Program-made: the position numbers and the translations under genes | In this document: positions 22,359-33,016 of the stretch, piece after piece | Layout of the letters: the number at the start of each line of letters is the position of its first letter | How positions within the stretch are numbered: the first letter of the stretch is position 1 | Source: Flavobacterium filum DSM 17961 | Lineage (GTDB): Bacteria; Bacteroidota; Bacteroidia; Flavobacteriales; Flavobacteriaceae | NCBI RefSeq assembly: GCF_000425465.1 | Contig: NZ_AUDM01000004.1 | Location: 124,001-188,000 of the forward strand | Direction of reading: 5' to 3' | DNA length: 64,000 nucleotides | The notes under the pieces: model-generated | The model's database searches: none | The model's input: only the letters and a program-made list of their open reading frames with translations | Told to the model about the DNA's origin: nothing

Positions 22359-23537
22359 ATGAACAAAAAAGTTGTCATTGTATCAGCAGTCAGAACCCCA
22401 ATGGGTAGTTTTATGGGTGGTTTATCTACTGTAACTGCTCCTCAATTAGGTGCAACAGCCATAAAAGGAGCTCTTTCCAAAATAAATTTAGATCCATCAT
22501 TAGTGGATGAAGTACTTATGGGTAATGTTGTACAAGCTGGTGTTGGTCAAGCTCCAGCCAGACAAGCCGCTTTATATGCCGGGCTTTCAAATGCTGTTCC
22601 TTGTACGACTATAAACAAAGTTTGTGCTTCGGGTATGAAAGCGTTTATGCAAGGTGCTCAATCTATAAAATGTGGTGATAATTCGATTGTTGTAGTGGGT
22701 GGAATGGAAAACATGAGTTTGATTCCTCATTATGTTCATTTAAGAAATGGTTACAAATTTGGCCCGGCTTCCATGTTGGACGGTCTTCAAAAAGATGGTT
22801 TAACTGATGCTTATGATAATAATGCAATGGGGGTTAGTGCTGATTTGTGTGCAAAAGAATATTCAATCTCAAGAGAAGAACAAGACGCTTTTGCTATTCA
22901 ATCGTATCAACGTTCTGCCAAAGCATGGGAAGAAGGTAAATTTGATAATGAAATTGTGCCGGTTGAAGTACCACAAAGACGTGGAGAACCAGTAATCGTT
23001 GCCAAAGATGAAGAATTTACCAACGTAAAATTAGATAAGATTCCGAGTTTGAATGCCGTTTTTACTAAAGACGGCACTGTAACCGCTGCAAATGCTTCTA
23101 CTATTAATGATGGTGCAGCAGCTCTTGTTTTAATGAGTGAAGAAAAAGCAAATGAGTTAGGATTAAAACCATTAGCGTATGTAACCAGTTATGCTGATGC
23201 GGCTCAAGAACCAAAATGGTTTACTACTGCTCCGGCAAAAGCATTGCCAATTGCATTAGACAAAGCCGGTTTATCACTTGATCAAATTGATTATTTTGAA
23301 TTCAATGAAGCATTTTCTGTTGTAGGATTAGCAAATGCGAAAATTTTAGGTTTATCCTCTGATAAAATCAATGTAAATGGAGGTGCGGTTTCGTTAGGAC
23401 ATCCGCTTGGATGCTCTGGTGCAAGAATTTTAGTAACGTTAATTAATGTTTTACATCAAAATAATGCTAAATTTGGTGCGGCAGCAATTTGCAATGGCGG
23501 TGGCGGTGCATCTGCTGTTGTTATTGAAAGAGCATAA
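22359..23537 (+). CDS. Acetyl-CoA C-acetyltransferase (thiolase)
   Basis: The 392-residue protein is a complete thiolase. The nucleophile Cys89 lies in [10 protein letters not shown], the NEAFSV motif holds the conserved His-pocket Asn, [10 protein letters not shown] gives the general-base region with the second Cys, and the GGGGASA motif closes the active site. Thiolases interconvert two acetyl-CoA with acetoacetyl-CoA, or cleave 3-ketoacyl-CoA in beta-oxidation; length and motifs favour the biosynthetic/acetoacetyl type. The NlpC/P60 gene follows after 16 bases and is probably cotranscribed. Confidence 0.93.
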   Translation: MNKKVVIVSAVRTPMGSFMGGLSTVTAPQLGATAIKGALSKINLDPSLVDEVLMGNVVQAGVGQAPARQAALYAGLSNAVPCTTINKVCASGMKAFMQGAQSIKCGDNSIVVVGGMENMSLIPHYVHLRNGYKFGPASMLDGLQKDGLTDAYDNNAMGVSADLCAKEYSISREEQDAFAIQSYQRSAKAWEEGKFDNEIVPVEVPQRRGEPVIVAKDEEFTNVKLDKIPSLNAVFTKDGTVTAANASTINDGAAALVLMSEEKANELGLKPLAYVTSYADAAQEPKWFTTAPAKALPIALDKAGLSLDQIDYFEFNEAFSVVGLANAKILGLSSDKINVNGGAVSLGHPLGCSGARILVTLINVLHQNNAKFGAAAICNGGGGASAVVIERA

Positions 23538-23553
23538 TTGATAAATTATTTGC

Positions 23554-24315
23554 ATGTACGGAATTTGTAATCTGGCAATTATTCCATTAAGGGTTGAACC
23601 AAATGATAGAAGCGAACAAGTTTCGCAGGTATTATTTGGGGAACATTTTACCATTATTGAACAACAAAAACAATGGTTAAAAATTCAACTTCACTATGAT
23701 CAATATGAAGGCTGGATTGATTCCAAACAATGTCAAATTATTACGCAAAACGAATTTGATGAAATTTCAAAATCATCCATAATTTTAAATAATGACTTAG
23801 TTGAATTTGTAACAAATGACCAAAATATTTTAATGCCAATTCCGCTTGGAGCTGCACTTACTTTTTTAAATTTTGAAAAAATAAATGTTAACAATTTTAT
23901 TTTTGAAGGTTTAAAAGTTACCGGTCAAAAACCCAAGCAGGAATTAATTAAGACGGCTTTTTTATACTTAAATGCTCCCTATTTATGGGGTGGAAAAACC
24001 CCTTTTGGCATAGATTGTTCAGGTTTTACACAAATGGTTTATAAACTAAACGGTTATAAACTCTTGCGGGATGCTTCTCAACAAGCTACTCAAGGTGAAG
24101 CATTAAGTTTTATAGAAGAAAGTGAAGCCGGTGATTTGGCTTTTTTTGATAATGAAGAGGGGAAAATCATCCATGTAGGTATCATTATGAATGACAACTA
24201 CATTATTCATGCCAGTGGAAAAGTTAGAATTGATCGTCTGGACCATTTAGGAATTTATAATGCTGAAACGAATAGGCATACACATAAATTAAGAGTCATA
24301 AAAAAAATTATATAA
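23554..24315 (+). CDS. NlpC/P60 (C40) peptidoglycan endopeptidase with SH3-like domains
   Basis: The 253-residue protein has N-terminal bacterial SH3-like repeats (about residues 1-110; EGWIDSKQCQ marks a WID-type SH3 end) and a C-terminal NlpC/P60 domain. The catalytic Cys is in GIDCSGFTQM (about residue 154), followed by HVGIIM and IIHASG with the His residues. It resembles gamma-D-glutamyl-diamino acid endopeptidases such as YkfC, which act in cell-wall peptide recycling; no signal peptide is visible, which also fits a cytoplasmic recycling enzyme. It ends at a strong bidirectional terminator. Confidence 0.9.
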   Translation: MYGICNLAIIPLRVEPNDRSEQVSQVLFGEHFTIIEQQKQWLKIQLHYDQYEGWIDSKQCQIITQNEFDEISKSSIILNNDLVEFVTNDQNILMPIPLGAALTFLNFEKINVNNFIFEGLKVTGQKPKQELIKTAFLYLNAPYLWGGKTPFGIDCSGFTQMVYKLNGYKLLRDASQQATQGEALSFIEESEAGDLAFFDNEEGKIIHVGIIMNDNYIIHASGKVRIDRLDHLGIYNAETNRHTHKLRVIKKII

Positions 24316-24320
24316 AAAAA

Positions 24321-24349
24321 GGTCGGATATTTAAATCCGACCTTTTTTT
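24321..24349. terminator. Bidirectional terminator
   Basis: GGTCGGAT pairs with ATCCGACC around an AT-rich loop, with A7 before and T7 after. It separates the convergent NlpC/P60 and TPR genes and can serve both strands. Confidence 0.9.
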
Positions 24350-24375
24350 ATTTTTAAAATAAATTTATAAAATTA

Positions 24376-25647
24376 TTAATCTAAAGTATTTTTAATTGCT
24401 TTGTATTTATCAGTCATATCCAAAGCAGAGTAAACATTCATCAACGTTTGTTTAGCTTCTTTATTTTTAGGATCTAATTCAACAACTTTCTCTAAATAAG
24501 GTAATGCTTTTTTGAAAACCTTTTCGCGTTCTACTTTAATTTCCTCATAACGCTTATTGTCTTTAGCTGAGTTTCCTAATTTATTGGATTCATCTACTAA
24601 TTTTGTATCAGCATCTAAAACCAAAATAGCTAAATTCAAATAAGCATTTTTATATTTTGGATCAATTTCAATGGCTTTTGTATAATATTTTTCAGCATCC
24701 GCAACATTATTTGCTTTAGAAGAGATTACACCTAAATTGTAATATAAATCAACATCATTAGGATTTCTGGTCAAGATTTCATTTACAATTTTTTTATAGG
24801 AGTCGAAATCTTGAGCTTCTAAGTATAAATTTGCTTCCGTTATAGCCAAAGAATGATCTTCAGGATTAGATTTTCTAGCTTCTTGAATAGCAGTTCTAGC
24901 TTTATCTGATTCTCCTTTTTCAACTAAAATTAAGGCATAATTTCTAAGAATCTCACCTCTTTTTGATGGCAATTTTTCATCTCTAGGATTGGCATGCATT
25001 TTCAATCGAACTGAATTATCACGTTCTTGTTTTGAGTTGAAGAAATCCTCTTCTTCTGTTAAAACATTTTTAGCATAATAAGCCATTCCTTTACCTGAAT
25101 AGTTTAATTTTTTTAACTCATCATATAACGATAATGCTTTGTCATAATCCTTAGCATTTACAGCACCATTGGCAGCATAATACAAATAAACAGTATCCTT
25201 AGTGTTTAATTTGTATGCTTCATACAACTTTTCTGTACCTTCTTTATATTTTTTTGCAGCATTATCTTCAATGGCTGCATTTACTAGTTCATCTCTAACC
25301 GTTGCTAATGAAGTTTCTGCTTCAGAAGAATACTTCTTTTTTCCTAATGTTTTTTCAATTGCTAAAAGGTCTTGATATGATTTGGCAGCAGAAACTAGGT
25401 TCTTCCCTTTTTCCATACCTTTTTTAGCAAATTCTAAATGTGCATTACCTTTTAAAAAATAATACTGAGCTTTTTCTGCATCCGCAGCTGAACCAATTAC
25501 CGCTTCAGCATCAGTAAGAGCTTTTTTTAAGTTACTAGGTTCATAGTTTTTAATCGCTTTTTCCAATGCTTTTAATTGGTCTTTTTGGGCAAATACTCCC
25601 AAACTTAAAAATAAAGCAAAGGCAGAAATGATGTATCTACTTTTCAT
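24376..25647 (-). CDS. Exported tetratricopeptide repeat protein
   Basis: The 423-residue product has a signal peptide (cut after LGVFAQ) and is largely alpha-helical. Clear TPR units occur near the C terminus (PNDVDLYYNLGVISSKANNV and YYTKAIEIDPKYKNAYLNL) and more degenerate ones upstream. TPR domains bind protein partners; the periplasmic partner here is unknown. It lies 23 bases downstream of gyrA, a pairing I believe to be common in flavobacteria, and probably shares its transcript. Confidence 0.88.
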   Translation of the reverse strand: MKSRYIISAFALFLSLGVFAQKDQLKALEKAIKNYEPSNLKKALTDAEAVIGSAADAEKAQYYFLKGNAHLEFAKKGMEKGKNLVSAAKSYQDLLAIEKTLGKKKYSSEAETSLATVRDELVNAAIEDNAAKKYKEGTEKLYEAYKLNTKDTVYLYYAANGAVNAKDYDKALSLYDELKKLNYSGKGMAYYAKNVLTEEEDFFNSKQERDNSVRLKMHANPRDEKLPSKRGEILRNYALILVEKGESDKARTAIQEARKSNPEDHSLAITEANLYLEAQDFDSYKKIVNEILTRNPNDVDLYYNLGVISSKANNVADAEKYYTKAIEIDPKYKNAYLNLAILVLDADTKLVDESNKLGNSAKDNKRYEEIKVEREKVFKKALPYLEKVVELDPKNKEAKQTLMNVYSALDMTDKYKAIKNTLD

Positions 25648-25670
25648 TTTACAGTTAATTTAATTAATAT

Positions 25671-28244
25671 TTATTCTTGGTCATCTTTGTTTTCGTCATC
25701 ACTTTCTGTGAAATCATCATCATATTCAACTGATGAATTGTCATTTGAAACTGTTTCGCCTGTTACTGCTGCAGTAACATCTTCAAATTCTACTTCTTCA
25801 GCTGCTTCTTCTTTCATTACTTTAGTTACCGCAGCAATAGAATCGTTTCCTTTGATGTTGATCAATCGAACTCCTTGTGTGGCTCTTCCCATTACGCGTA
25901 AATCGGAAACTTCCATTCTAATGGTCAATCCAGATTTATTGATAATCATCAAGTCGTCTGCATCTGTCACATTGTTAATAGAAACCAATTTTCCGGTTTT
26001 ATCCGTAATATTAAGTGTTTTTACACCTTTTCCACCACGGTTAGTAATTCTGTAATCTTCTAATGAAGAGCGTTTTCCGTATCCATTTTCAGAAACAACC
26101 AAAATTTCACTGTTCATATCGTTTACAGAAACCATGCCAATCACCTCATCTTTATCATCTGCTAAGGTAATTCCACGAACTCCGGAAGCACTTCTTCCCA
26201 TCGGACGGGTTTTGCTTTCTTCAAATCGAACCAATTTTCCGGATTTTACAGCCACTAAAATTTGACTTTTTCCGTTGGTTAATTTTGCTTCTAACAATTC
26301 GTCGTCTTCCTTAATAGTAATTGCTGCAATTCCGTTTACTCTCGGACGAGAATATTGTTCTAACAACGTCTTTTTCACTTGACCTTGTTTAGTAGCCATA
26401 ATCACATAATGACTATTGATATATTCTTCGTTTTTCAAATCTTGAGTACAAATGAATGCTTTTACTTTATCATCATTTTCAATGTTGATTAAGTTTTGAA
26501 TTGCTCTTCCTTTTGACGTTTTACTTCCTTCCGGAATTTCATATACACGCATCCAGAAACATTTTCCTTTTTGAGTAAAGAATAACATGTACTGGTGATT
26601 GGTTGCCACAAATAAATGCTCTAAGAAATCTTGATCTCTAGTTCCGGCACTTTTTTGACCAACTCCTCCTCTATTTTGCGTTTTGTATTCAGATAAATTA
26701 GTGCGTTTGATATAACCGGCATGTGAAATGGTAATCACAACATTTTCATCAGCAATTAAATCTTCTATGCTTACATCACCACCCGAATATTCAATCACAG
26801 AACGTCTTGCATCTCCATATTTATCACGCATTTCAATCAATTCATCCTTGATAACTTGCATTCTCAAGTCTTTGTTTGCTAATAAATCTCTCAAATAAGC
26901 GATCAATTTCATTATTTCTTCATACTCAGCACGTAACTTATCTTGTTCCAATCCGGTTAGTTGACGCAAACGCATTTCTACAATTGCACGTGCTTGAATT
27001 TCCGTTAACGAAAAACGTTCAATCAATTTTGTACGGGCTTCATCACCATCTTTTGAACCACGAATTAAAGCAATTACTTCATCAATATTATCCGATGCAA
27101 TGATTAAACCTTCTAAAATGTGTGCTCTTTCTTCTGCTTTACGTAAATCAAATTGAGCTCTTCTCACCACTACATCATGACGGTGTTCCACAAAATAATG
27201 AATCAAATCTTTTAGATTCAACATTTGCGGACGACCATTTACTAACGCAATATTGTTTACACTAAACGAAGATTGTAATTGTGTAAACTTATATAAGGTA
27301 TTTAAAACAACATTAGGCACTGCATCTCGTTTTAATTCGTAAACGATTCGCATACCATTTCTATCCGATTCATCTCTAATATTTGAAATTCCTTCAATTT
27401 TTTTCTCATTTACCAAATCAGCGGTTTTTTTAATCATATCCGCTTTGTTCACTTGGTATGGAATTTCAGTTACAATGATTGCTTCTCTTCCGTTACTTTC
27501 CTCAAAAGAAGTTTTAGCCCGCATCACAATTCGGCCTCTACCTGTTTTGAACGCTTCTCGTACACCTTCATAACCATAAATAATACCACCTGTTGGAAAA
27601 TCAGGTGCTTTGACAAAATTCATCAATTCGTCAATTTCAATTTCATTATTATCAATATAAGCTAAAGTACCATCAATCACTTCTGTTAAATTGTGTGGTG
27701 GCATATTTGTAGCCATACCAACAGCAATACCCGAAGCTCCATTCACTAATAAGTTTGGAATTTTGGTTGGCATTACTTTAGGCTCATATAATGTATCATC
27801 AAAGTTCAATTGAAAATCAACCGTTTCTTTTTCAATATCTGCCATGATTTCTTCTGAAATCTTTTGCATTCTGGCTTCAGTGTAACGCATCGCTGCCGGA
27901 CTATCACCGTCAACCGATCCAAAGTTACCTTGACCATCTACTAATAAATAACGTAAACTCCATTCTTGAGCCATACGAACCATCGCATCATAAACAGATG
28001 AATCTCCGTGTGGGTGATATTTACCTAAAACTTCTCCAACAATTCTTGCGGATTTCTTGTGAGCTCTATTTGAAAAAACTCCTAAATCATACATTCCGTA
28101 AAGCACTCTACGGTGTACAGGTTTTAAACCATCTCTAACATCCGGTAATGCTCTGGAAACAATAACTGACATCGAATAGTCGATGTACGCTGATTTCATC
28201 TCATCCTCAATGTTAATAGGAATTAATTTTTCTCCTTCAGACAT
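25671..28244 (-). CDS. gyrA: DNA gyrase subunit A
   Basis: The 857-residue protein has the breakage-reunion domain with the catalytic Tyr121 in AMRYTEARM and a C-terminal beta-pinwheel whose GyrA box appears as [10 protein letters not shown]; an acidic tail ends the protein. The quinolone-resistance region reads [10 protein letters not shown], so the positions equal to E. coli Ser83 and Asp87 keep Ser82 and Asp86, the susceptible-type residues. With GyrB it introduces negative supercoils using ATP. It diverges from clpC across 255 bases. Confidence 0.98.
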   Translation of the reverse strand: MSEGEKLIPINIEDEMKSAYIDYSMSVIVSRALPDVRDGLKPVHRRVLYGMYDLGVFSNRAHKKSARIVGEVLGKYHPHGDSSVYDAMVRMAQEWSLRYLLVDGQGNFGSVDGDSPAAMRYTEARMQKISEEIMADIEKETVDFQLNFDDTLYEPKVMPTKIPNLLVNGASGIAVGMATNMPPHNLTEVIDGTLAYIDNNEIEIDELMNFVKAPDFPTGGIIYGYEGVREAFKTGRGRIVMRAKTSFEESNGREAIIVTEIPYQVNKADMIKKTADLVNEKKIEGISNIRDESDRNGMRIVYELKRDAVPNVVLNTLYKFTQLQSSFSVNNIALVNGRPQMLNLKDLIHYFVEHRHDVVVRRAQFDLRKAEERAHILEGLIIASDNIDEVIALIRGSKDGDEARTKLIERFSLTEIQARAIVEMRLRQLTGLEQDKLRAEYEEIMKLIAYLRDLLANKDLRMQVIKDELIEMRDKYGDARRSVIEYSGGDVSIEDLIADENVVITISHAGYIKRTNLSEYKTQNRGGVGQKSAGTRDQDFLEHLFVATNHQYMLFFTQKGKCFWMRVYEIPEGSKTSKGRAIQNLINIENDDKVKAFICTQDLKNEEYINSHYVIMATKQGQVKKTLLEQYSRPRVNGIAAITIKEDDELLEAKLTNGKSQILVAVKSGKLVRFEESKTRPMGRSASGVRGITLADDKDEVIGMVSVNDMNSEILVVSENGYGKRSSLEDYRITNRGGKGVKTLNITDKTGKLVSINNVTDADDLMIINKSGLTIRMEVSDLRVMGRATQGVRLINIKGNDSIAAVTKVMKEEAAEEVEFEDVTAAVTGETVSNDNSSVEYDDDFTESDDENKDDQE

Positions 28245-28499
28245 AAGTATTTAAATATTAAATTTATAGCTATTTCAAACGTGCCAATATACGAATTTTT
28301 GGGCTTTTAGGAAGCTTTTTTGCTAGGTAATTTCAACGATTTATTAACAAAATCCACACCTTTTTTAGTTAATAATTATACATTGTTTTGGCTTTTATTT
28401 TTCATTTTTTTTTTGTCAATTAGCTGACAATAGATTCGGTTCGGAATGATTTTTGTTTTTGGTCTGAATATTTATTAAATTTACCATTAAAAAAAAGCT

Positions 28500-31049
28500 A
28501 TGGATGATAATTTTTCTCCAAGAGTAAAAGATGTTATAACCTTTAGTAAAGAGGAAGCACTTCGTTTGGGTCATGATTTTATTGGCACTGAACATTTGAT
28601 GCTAGGCATTTTGAGAGACGGCAACGGAAAGGCAATTTCAATTCTCACTAATTTAGATGTTGATTTAGATTACTTGCGAAAAAAAGTTGAAATCCTGAGT
28701 CCGCCTAATCCTATTACTGAGGTAGGCAACGATAAGAAGAATTTACATTTGACCCGTCAAGCGGAAAGAGCTTTGAAAACTACTTTCTTAGAAGCCAAAG
28801 TTTTTCAAAGTTCTTCTATTAGCACGGCACATCTTTTGCTCTGTATTCTTAGGAACGAAAACGATCCTACAACAAAATTACTTAACAAGCTGAAAATCGA
28901 TTATGATACAGCTAAAGAACAATATTTAAATATGATACCCAATAACAACGACGAAGAATACACTGACAGCTTTCCTAAAAACGAATCGTTTAATGATGAT
29001 TCCGGACAAGATGACAGTTTAAAAGAAGGCAGTTTTAACAATCCGGCCGGAAAAACCAATAAAAAATCGAAAACTCCGGTTTTAGATAATTTTGGTCGCG
29101 ATTTAACTGAATTGGCTGAAGAAGGAAAACTTGACCCGGTTGTAGGAAGAGAAAAAGAAATTGAACGGGTTTCTCAAATCCTAAGCCGAAGAAAGAAAAA
29201 CAATCCTTTGTTGATTGGTGAACCCGGTGTGGGTAAATCGGCTATAGCTGAAGGTTTAGCGTTGCGAATCATTCAAAAGAAAGTCTCTCGTATTTTATTC
29301 AATAAGCGAGTGGTAACGCTTGATTTGGCAAGTTTAGTTGCTGGGACAAAATACCGTGGACAATTTGAAGAACGCATGAAAGCGGTGATGAATGAATTAG
29401 AAAAGAACGACGATATTATTCTATTTATTGACGAAATTCATACTATTGTGGGAGCAGGTGGTGCAACCGGTTCTTTGGATGCATCCAACATGTTTAAGCC
29501 TGCTTTAGCTCGAGGTGAAATTCAATGTATTGGTGCTACAACGCTAGACGAATACCGTCAATATATTGAAAAAGACGGAGCCTTAGAAAGACGTTTTCAA
29601 AAGGTAATTGTTGAGCCAACTTCAGTGGAAGAAACCATTACCATTTTGAATAATATCAAAGGAAAATACGAAGACCATCACAGTGTAACGTACACACCTG
29701 AAGCAATTGAAGCGTGTGTAAAATTAACCAGTCGTTATATGTCCGACCGTTTTTTACCGGACAAAGCAATTGATGCATTAGACGAAGCGGGTTCACGTGT
29801 ACACATCACCAACATAGAAGTTCCAAAACAAATTTTGGAACTCGAAAAACAATTAGAAGATGTTCGAGAATTAAAAAACACAGTCGTTAAAAAGCAAAAA
29901 TATGAAGAGGCGGCCAAGTTGCGAGATGATGAAAAACGCATTGAAAAAGATTTAGCCATCGCTCAAGAACAATGGGAAATTGATTCTAAAAACAATCGAA
30001 TTACCGTTACCGAAGATAATGTAGCCGATGTTGTTTCGATGATGACAGGCATTCCGGTGAACCGAATTGCTCAAACCGAAAGCAACAAATTAGCCCACCT
30101 TCCCGAATTAATTAAAGGAAAGGTAATTGGTCAAGATGAAGCGGTCATGAAAATTGCTCGCTCCATTCAACGTAATCGTGCGGGATTGAAAGATCCAAAT
30201 CGTCCAATCGGTTCGTTTATTTTTCTTGGTCAAACCGGTGTTGGAAAAACGCAATTGGCTAAAGTTATTGCTAAAGAATTGTTTGATTCAGAAGATGCAT
30301 TGGTGCGTATTGACATGAGCGAATACATGGAAAAATTTGCCATTTCCAGATTAATTGGAGCACCTCCAGGATATGTAGGTTATGAAGAAGGTGGACAATT
30401 AACCGAAAAAGTACGTCGCAAACCCTATTGCGTGGTGTTATTAGATGAAATTGAAAAAGCTCATCCTGACGTTTTCAATATGATGTTGCAAGTATTGGAT
30501 GACGGATATTTGACAGATAGTTTGGGTAGAAAAATCGATTTTAGAAATACCATTATCATTATGACTTCCAACGTGGGAGCTCGTCAATTAAAAGATTTTG
30601 GACAAGGAGTTGGTTTTGGAACAGCTGCAAAAGTTTCACAAGCTGATGACCATTCAAAAAGCGTTATCGAAAATGCTTTGAAGAAAACTTTTGCCCCTGA
30701 ATTTTTAAATCGTATTGATGATGTGATTGTTTTCAATCCGTTAGAACAAGAACACATTAATTTGATTATCGACATCGAATTGAAAAAATTATATGCTCGT
30801 ATCAAAGATTTAGGTTATACGCTAAATTTATCAGATAAAGCCAAAGCCTACATTGCTGAAAAAGGTTTTGACAAACAGTTTGGAGCCCGTCCGCTAAAAA
30901 GAGCCATTCAAAAATATGTGGAGGATGCTCTTGCCGAAGAAATCATTACTTCTAAAATTAACGAAGGTGATGAAATCTTTATGGATTTAGAAGACAATGC
31001 CGATGAATTAACGGTAAAAATCAAAAAAGCCGAAAAGCCAACGAGTTAA
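28500..31049 (+). CDS. clpC: ATP-dependent Clp protease ATP-binding subunit ClpC
   Basis: The 849-residue protein has the two-repeat Clp N domain (residues 1-145), an acidic linker, a first AAA+ module with Walker A GEPGVGKS (240-247) and DEIHT, a UVR-like middle region (KYEEAAKLRDDEKRIEKDL) typical of ClpC rather than ClpB, and a second AAA+ module with Walker A GQTGVGKT (about 577-584) followed by VLLDEIEKAH. It unfolds substrates and feeds them to ClpP. A plausible -7 box (TAAATTTA) precedes the start in the region shared with gyrA. Confidence 0.95.
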   Translation: MDDNFSPRVKDVITFSKEEALRLGHDFIGTEHLMLGILRDGNGKAISILTNLDVDLDYLRKKVEILSPPNPITEVGNDKKNLHLTRQAERALKTTFLEAKVFQSSSISTAHLLLCILRNENDPTTKLLNKLKIDYDTAKEQYLNMIPNNNDEEYTDSFPKNESFNDDSGQDDSLKEGSFNNPAGKTNKKSKTPVLDNFGRDLTELAEEGKLDPVVGREKEIERVSQILSRRKKNNPLLIGEPGVGKSAIAEGLALRIIQKKVSRILFNKRVVTLDLASLVAGTKYRGQFEERMKAVMNELEKNDDIILFIDEIHTIVGAGGATGSLDASNMFKPALARGEIQCIGATTLDEYRQYIEKDGALERRFQKVIVEPTSVEETITILNNIKGKYEDHHSVTYTPEAIEACVKLTSRYMSDRFLPDKAIDALDEAGSRVHITNIEVPKQILELEKQLEDVRELKNTVVKKQKYEEAAKLRDDEKRIEKDLAIAQEQWEIDSKNNRITVTEDNVADVVSMMTGIPVNRIAQTESNKLAHLPELIKGKVIGQDEAVMKIARSIQRNRAGLKDPNRPIGSFIFLGQTGVGKTQLAKVIAKELFDSEDALVRIDMSEYMEKFAISRLIGAPPGYVGYEEGGQLTEKVRRKPYCVVLLDEIEKAHPDVFNMMLQVLDDGYLTDSLGRKIDFRNTIIIMTSNVGARQLKDFGQGVGFGTAAKVSQADDHSKSVIENALKKTFAPEFLNRIDDVIVFNPLEQEHINLIIDIELKKLYARIKDLGYTLNLSDKAKAYIAEKGFDKQFGARPLKRAIQKYVEDALAEEIITSKINEGDEIFMDLEDNADELTVKIKKAEKPTS

Positions 31050-31068
31050 ATATAATCTTTTCATAACG

Positions 31069-31112
31069 CCACGAATTCACGAATAAATTATTTTTATCAT
31101 GTGAATTCGTGG
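31069..31112 (+). terminator. Hairpin with EcoRI-type core after clpC
   Basis: CCACGAATTCAC pairs perfectly with GTGAATTCGTGG (12-bp stem) across a 20-base AT-rich loop and is followed by a T-rich stretch, so it can end the clpC transcript. The sequence resembles interspersed hairpin repeats that I recall in flavobacterial genomes. Only this copy is seen here. Confidence 0.6.
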
Positions 31113-31139
31113 TTTTATTTTAATTATCATCATCAAAAA

Positions 31140-32510
31140 ATGTTAGACAATAAATTAATTTTAGGTAGTGAAGAATGGTGTTCGTTTCCAGAGTTAGGAA
31201 TTCCTACCATCAAAGCTCGTGTAGATTCAGGAGCCAAAACTTCTGCTCTGCATGCCATTAATATTAGCCCATTTGTAAAAGACGGAGAACATTGGGTAAA
31301 ATTTGACATCAATCCGATTCAAAATAATGTAAAAACAATAATAAGTTGTCAAGCTCCATTAATTGATAAACGAATTGTCAAAAGCTCTAGTGGTTTTAGA
31401 GAACAGCGTTTTGTGATTCAAACCCAATTACAATTAGGAGAATCGAGTTGGGCAATCGAAATGACACTGACTAATCGAGATTCTATGGGTTTTCGCATGT
31501 TGTTAGGTCGAGAAGCCATGAGCGGACGAGCGTTGGTTGACCCGGAACAAAAATACCTACTTGGTGATACTTCAACAGATAAATTAAAAGATTTATATCC
31601 CGAAGTACTCAATGAAAAAAGAGGTTTAAAAATTGGACTTTTAGCCAGCAATCCGGAATTGTACAGCAACAAAAGAATTATGGAAGCCGGTGAACGCCGT
31701 GGTCACGAAATGCAATTTCTCAACATTAAAGAATGTTACATGAAATTGGATGCCGACACGCCCGAAATTCATTACCGTGGAGGAAAAATTTTGAATGAAT
31801 TGGATGCGGTTATTCCAAGAATTCGTCCGAACATCACGTTTTATGGTTGTGCGTTGACGCGTCAATTTGAAGCGTTGAAGATTTTTTGTTTGAATTCTTC
31901 TTCGGCAATAACGCAATCGCGGGATAAATTGTATTCGTTGCAATTGCTCTTGAATAATGGAATCGATATTCCAACCACCGGATTTGCCAATTCGCCATTA
32001 GATACAGATGATTTGATTAAAATGGTAGGTGGAACTCCTTTAATAGTAAAGCTATTAGAAGGAACACAAGGAAAAGGAGTTGTTTTGGCAGAAACCAAAA
32101 AAGCTGCAGAAAGTGTGATTAACGCTTTTAAAAGTTTGAATGCAAACATTTTAGTACAAGAATTCATCAAAGAAGCCAACGGAAAAGATTTGCGTTTGTT
32201 TGTCATTGATGGAAAAGTAGTTGCCACAATTCAAAGAGAAGCATTAGCCGGAGAATTTAGAGCCAATATTCATTTAGGCGGAACAGCTACAGTGATTAAA
32301 CCTACTAAAGAAGAGAAAGTAATCGCCATTAAAGCAGCCAAAGCTATGGGCTTAAAAGTTGCTGGAGTAGATATTATCCGTTCGAGTAAAGGCCCTCTTT
32401 TGTTGGAAGTCAACTCTTCTCCTGGTTTGGAAGGAATTGAAGGGGCGACTAACAAAGATATTGCAGGCGAAATGATTAAGGCGATTGAGAAGAATTTTAA
32501 AGTAAAATAA
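31140..32510 (+). CDS. Retropepsin-like (RimB/COG4067) - RimK ATP-grasp fusion
   Basis: I place the start at the ATG at 31140 ([13 protein letters not shown]); the longer frame begins inside the hairpin arm of 31069-31112. Residues 1-140 match the ATP-dependent zinc protease/retropepsin-like family ([14 protein letters not shown] with the DSG motif, and a later LGREAMSGR segment). Residues 160-456 are an ATP-grasp ligase of the RimK type ([53 protein letters not shown]). RimK adds glutamates to the C terminus of ribosomal protein S6. In pseudomonads RimB is a separate gene next to rimK, so this fusion supports a functional link. The exact substrate is inferred. Confidence 0.85.
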   Translation: MLDNKLILGSEEWCSFPELGIPTIKARVDSGAKTSALHAINISPFVKDGEHWVKFDINPIQNNVKTIISCQAPLIDKRIVKSSSGFREQRFVIQTQLQLGESSWAIEMTLTNRDSMGFRMLLGREAMSGRALVDPEQKYLLGDTSTDKLKDLYPEVLNEKRGLKIGLLASNPELYSNKRIMEAGERRGHEMQFLNIKECYMKLDADTPEIHYRGGKILNELDAVIPRIRPNITFYGCALTRQFEALKIFCLNSSSAITQSRDKLYSLQLLLNNGIDIPTTGFANSPLDTDDLIKMVGGTPLIVKLLEGTQGKGVVLAETKKAAESVINAFKSLNANILVQEFIKEANGKDLRLFVIDGKVVATIQREALAGEFRANIHLGGTATVIKPTKEEKVIAIKAAKAMGLKVAGVDIIRSSKGPLLLEVNSSPGLEGIEGATNKDIAGEMIKAIEKNFKVK

Positions 32511-32558
32511 AATAATTCCAATTCTGATTATTTACTTTGAATAATTTTTGAATATTAA

Positions 32559-32592
32559 AAAAACCCTTAAATTATGTATTTTAAGGGTTTTT
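32559..32592 (+). terminator. Terminator after the rimK-like gene
   Basis: A perfect 13-bp stem (AAAAACCCTTAAA / TTTAAGGGTTTTT) with an 8-base loop lies 49 bases beyond the stop, with U-rich right arm. Confidence 0.8.
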
Positions 32593-32612
32593 AATTGAAT
32601 TACTTTTCAGCT

Positions 32613-32704
32613 TGCGGAGAAAGAGGGATTTGTAACACCTCTCCTATTCCTTTATTTATAAGGCTTCCGATCTTTATCAAAATGAGTGCACCGAATTGTG
32701 CACC
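32613..32704 (-). other. Degenerate tRNA-Ser-like remnant and GTGCAC repeat (possible att scar)
   Basis: Bases 32614-32636 match the 3' acceptor and T-arm end of the window's tRNA-Ser gene at 19 of 23 positions. They run directly into CACCTCTCCTATTC, which exactly matches the 5' acceptor end and upstream flank of that tRNA. The whole middle of the tRNA is missing. Downstream, GTGCAC occurs twice around CGAATT (32686-32703). A tRNA fragment next to an excisionase-like ORF is the usual debris of integrase-mediated insertion and loss. Confidence 0.5.
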
Positions 32705-32812
32705 TTTAAATTTAACTCAATTTATTACTTGTATTGAATAGCTCAAATATAGTTTAAATTCATGAGATTATCAATTAAAATGGTTCATTTTTTAGCTAGG
32801 TTGAATGATAGA

Positions 32813-33016
32813 TTATCCTATTATTAAGGGTTCTACTTGTTCATATTTTAAGCTAGTATATTGGCAGAACTCCTCTACACTTAATAACTCATTATCTAGC
32901 TTATTAAGGTCCTTTCTAATCTTTTGTAACATTCGTTTACTTTGTTGGTAAGACTTACCTGTAATGCGTTGTATGTCCTTTGGGTAGATACATATTCGTT
33001 TTGGTTCTGTTCTCAT
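32813..33016 (-). CDS. Small excisionase/HTH-like protein of a mobile-element remnant
   Basis: The 67-residue product starts MRTEPKRICIYPKDIQRITG. A helix-turn-helix-like middle (KSYQQSKRMLQKIRKDLNKL) and a second helix pair (SVEEFCQYTSLKYEQVEPLI) look like short DNA-binding proteins that accompany tyrosine integrases in Bacteroidota elements. No integrase or cargo gene remains around it. It lies alone in an 860-base interval, next to the tRNA-like scar. The mobile-element link is my inference from context and recalled family appearance. Confidence 0.55.
   Translation of the reverse strand: MRTEPKRICIYPKDIQRITGKSYQQSKRMLQKIRKDLNKLDNELLSVEEFCQYTSLKYEQVEPLIIG

Noticed and set aside
31101..31139. 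Upstream start of the RimK fusion giving 13 extra residues
   Set aside because: Those codons lie in the right arm of the hairpin at 31069-31112 and the T-rich stretch. The ATG at 31140 starts the conserved domain.
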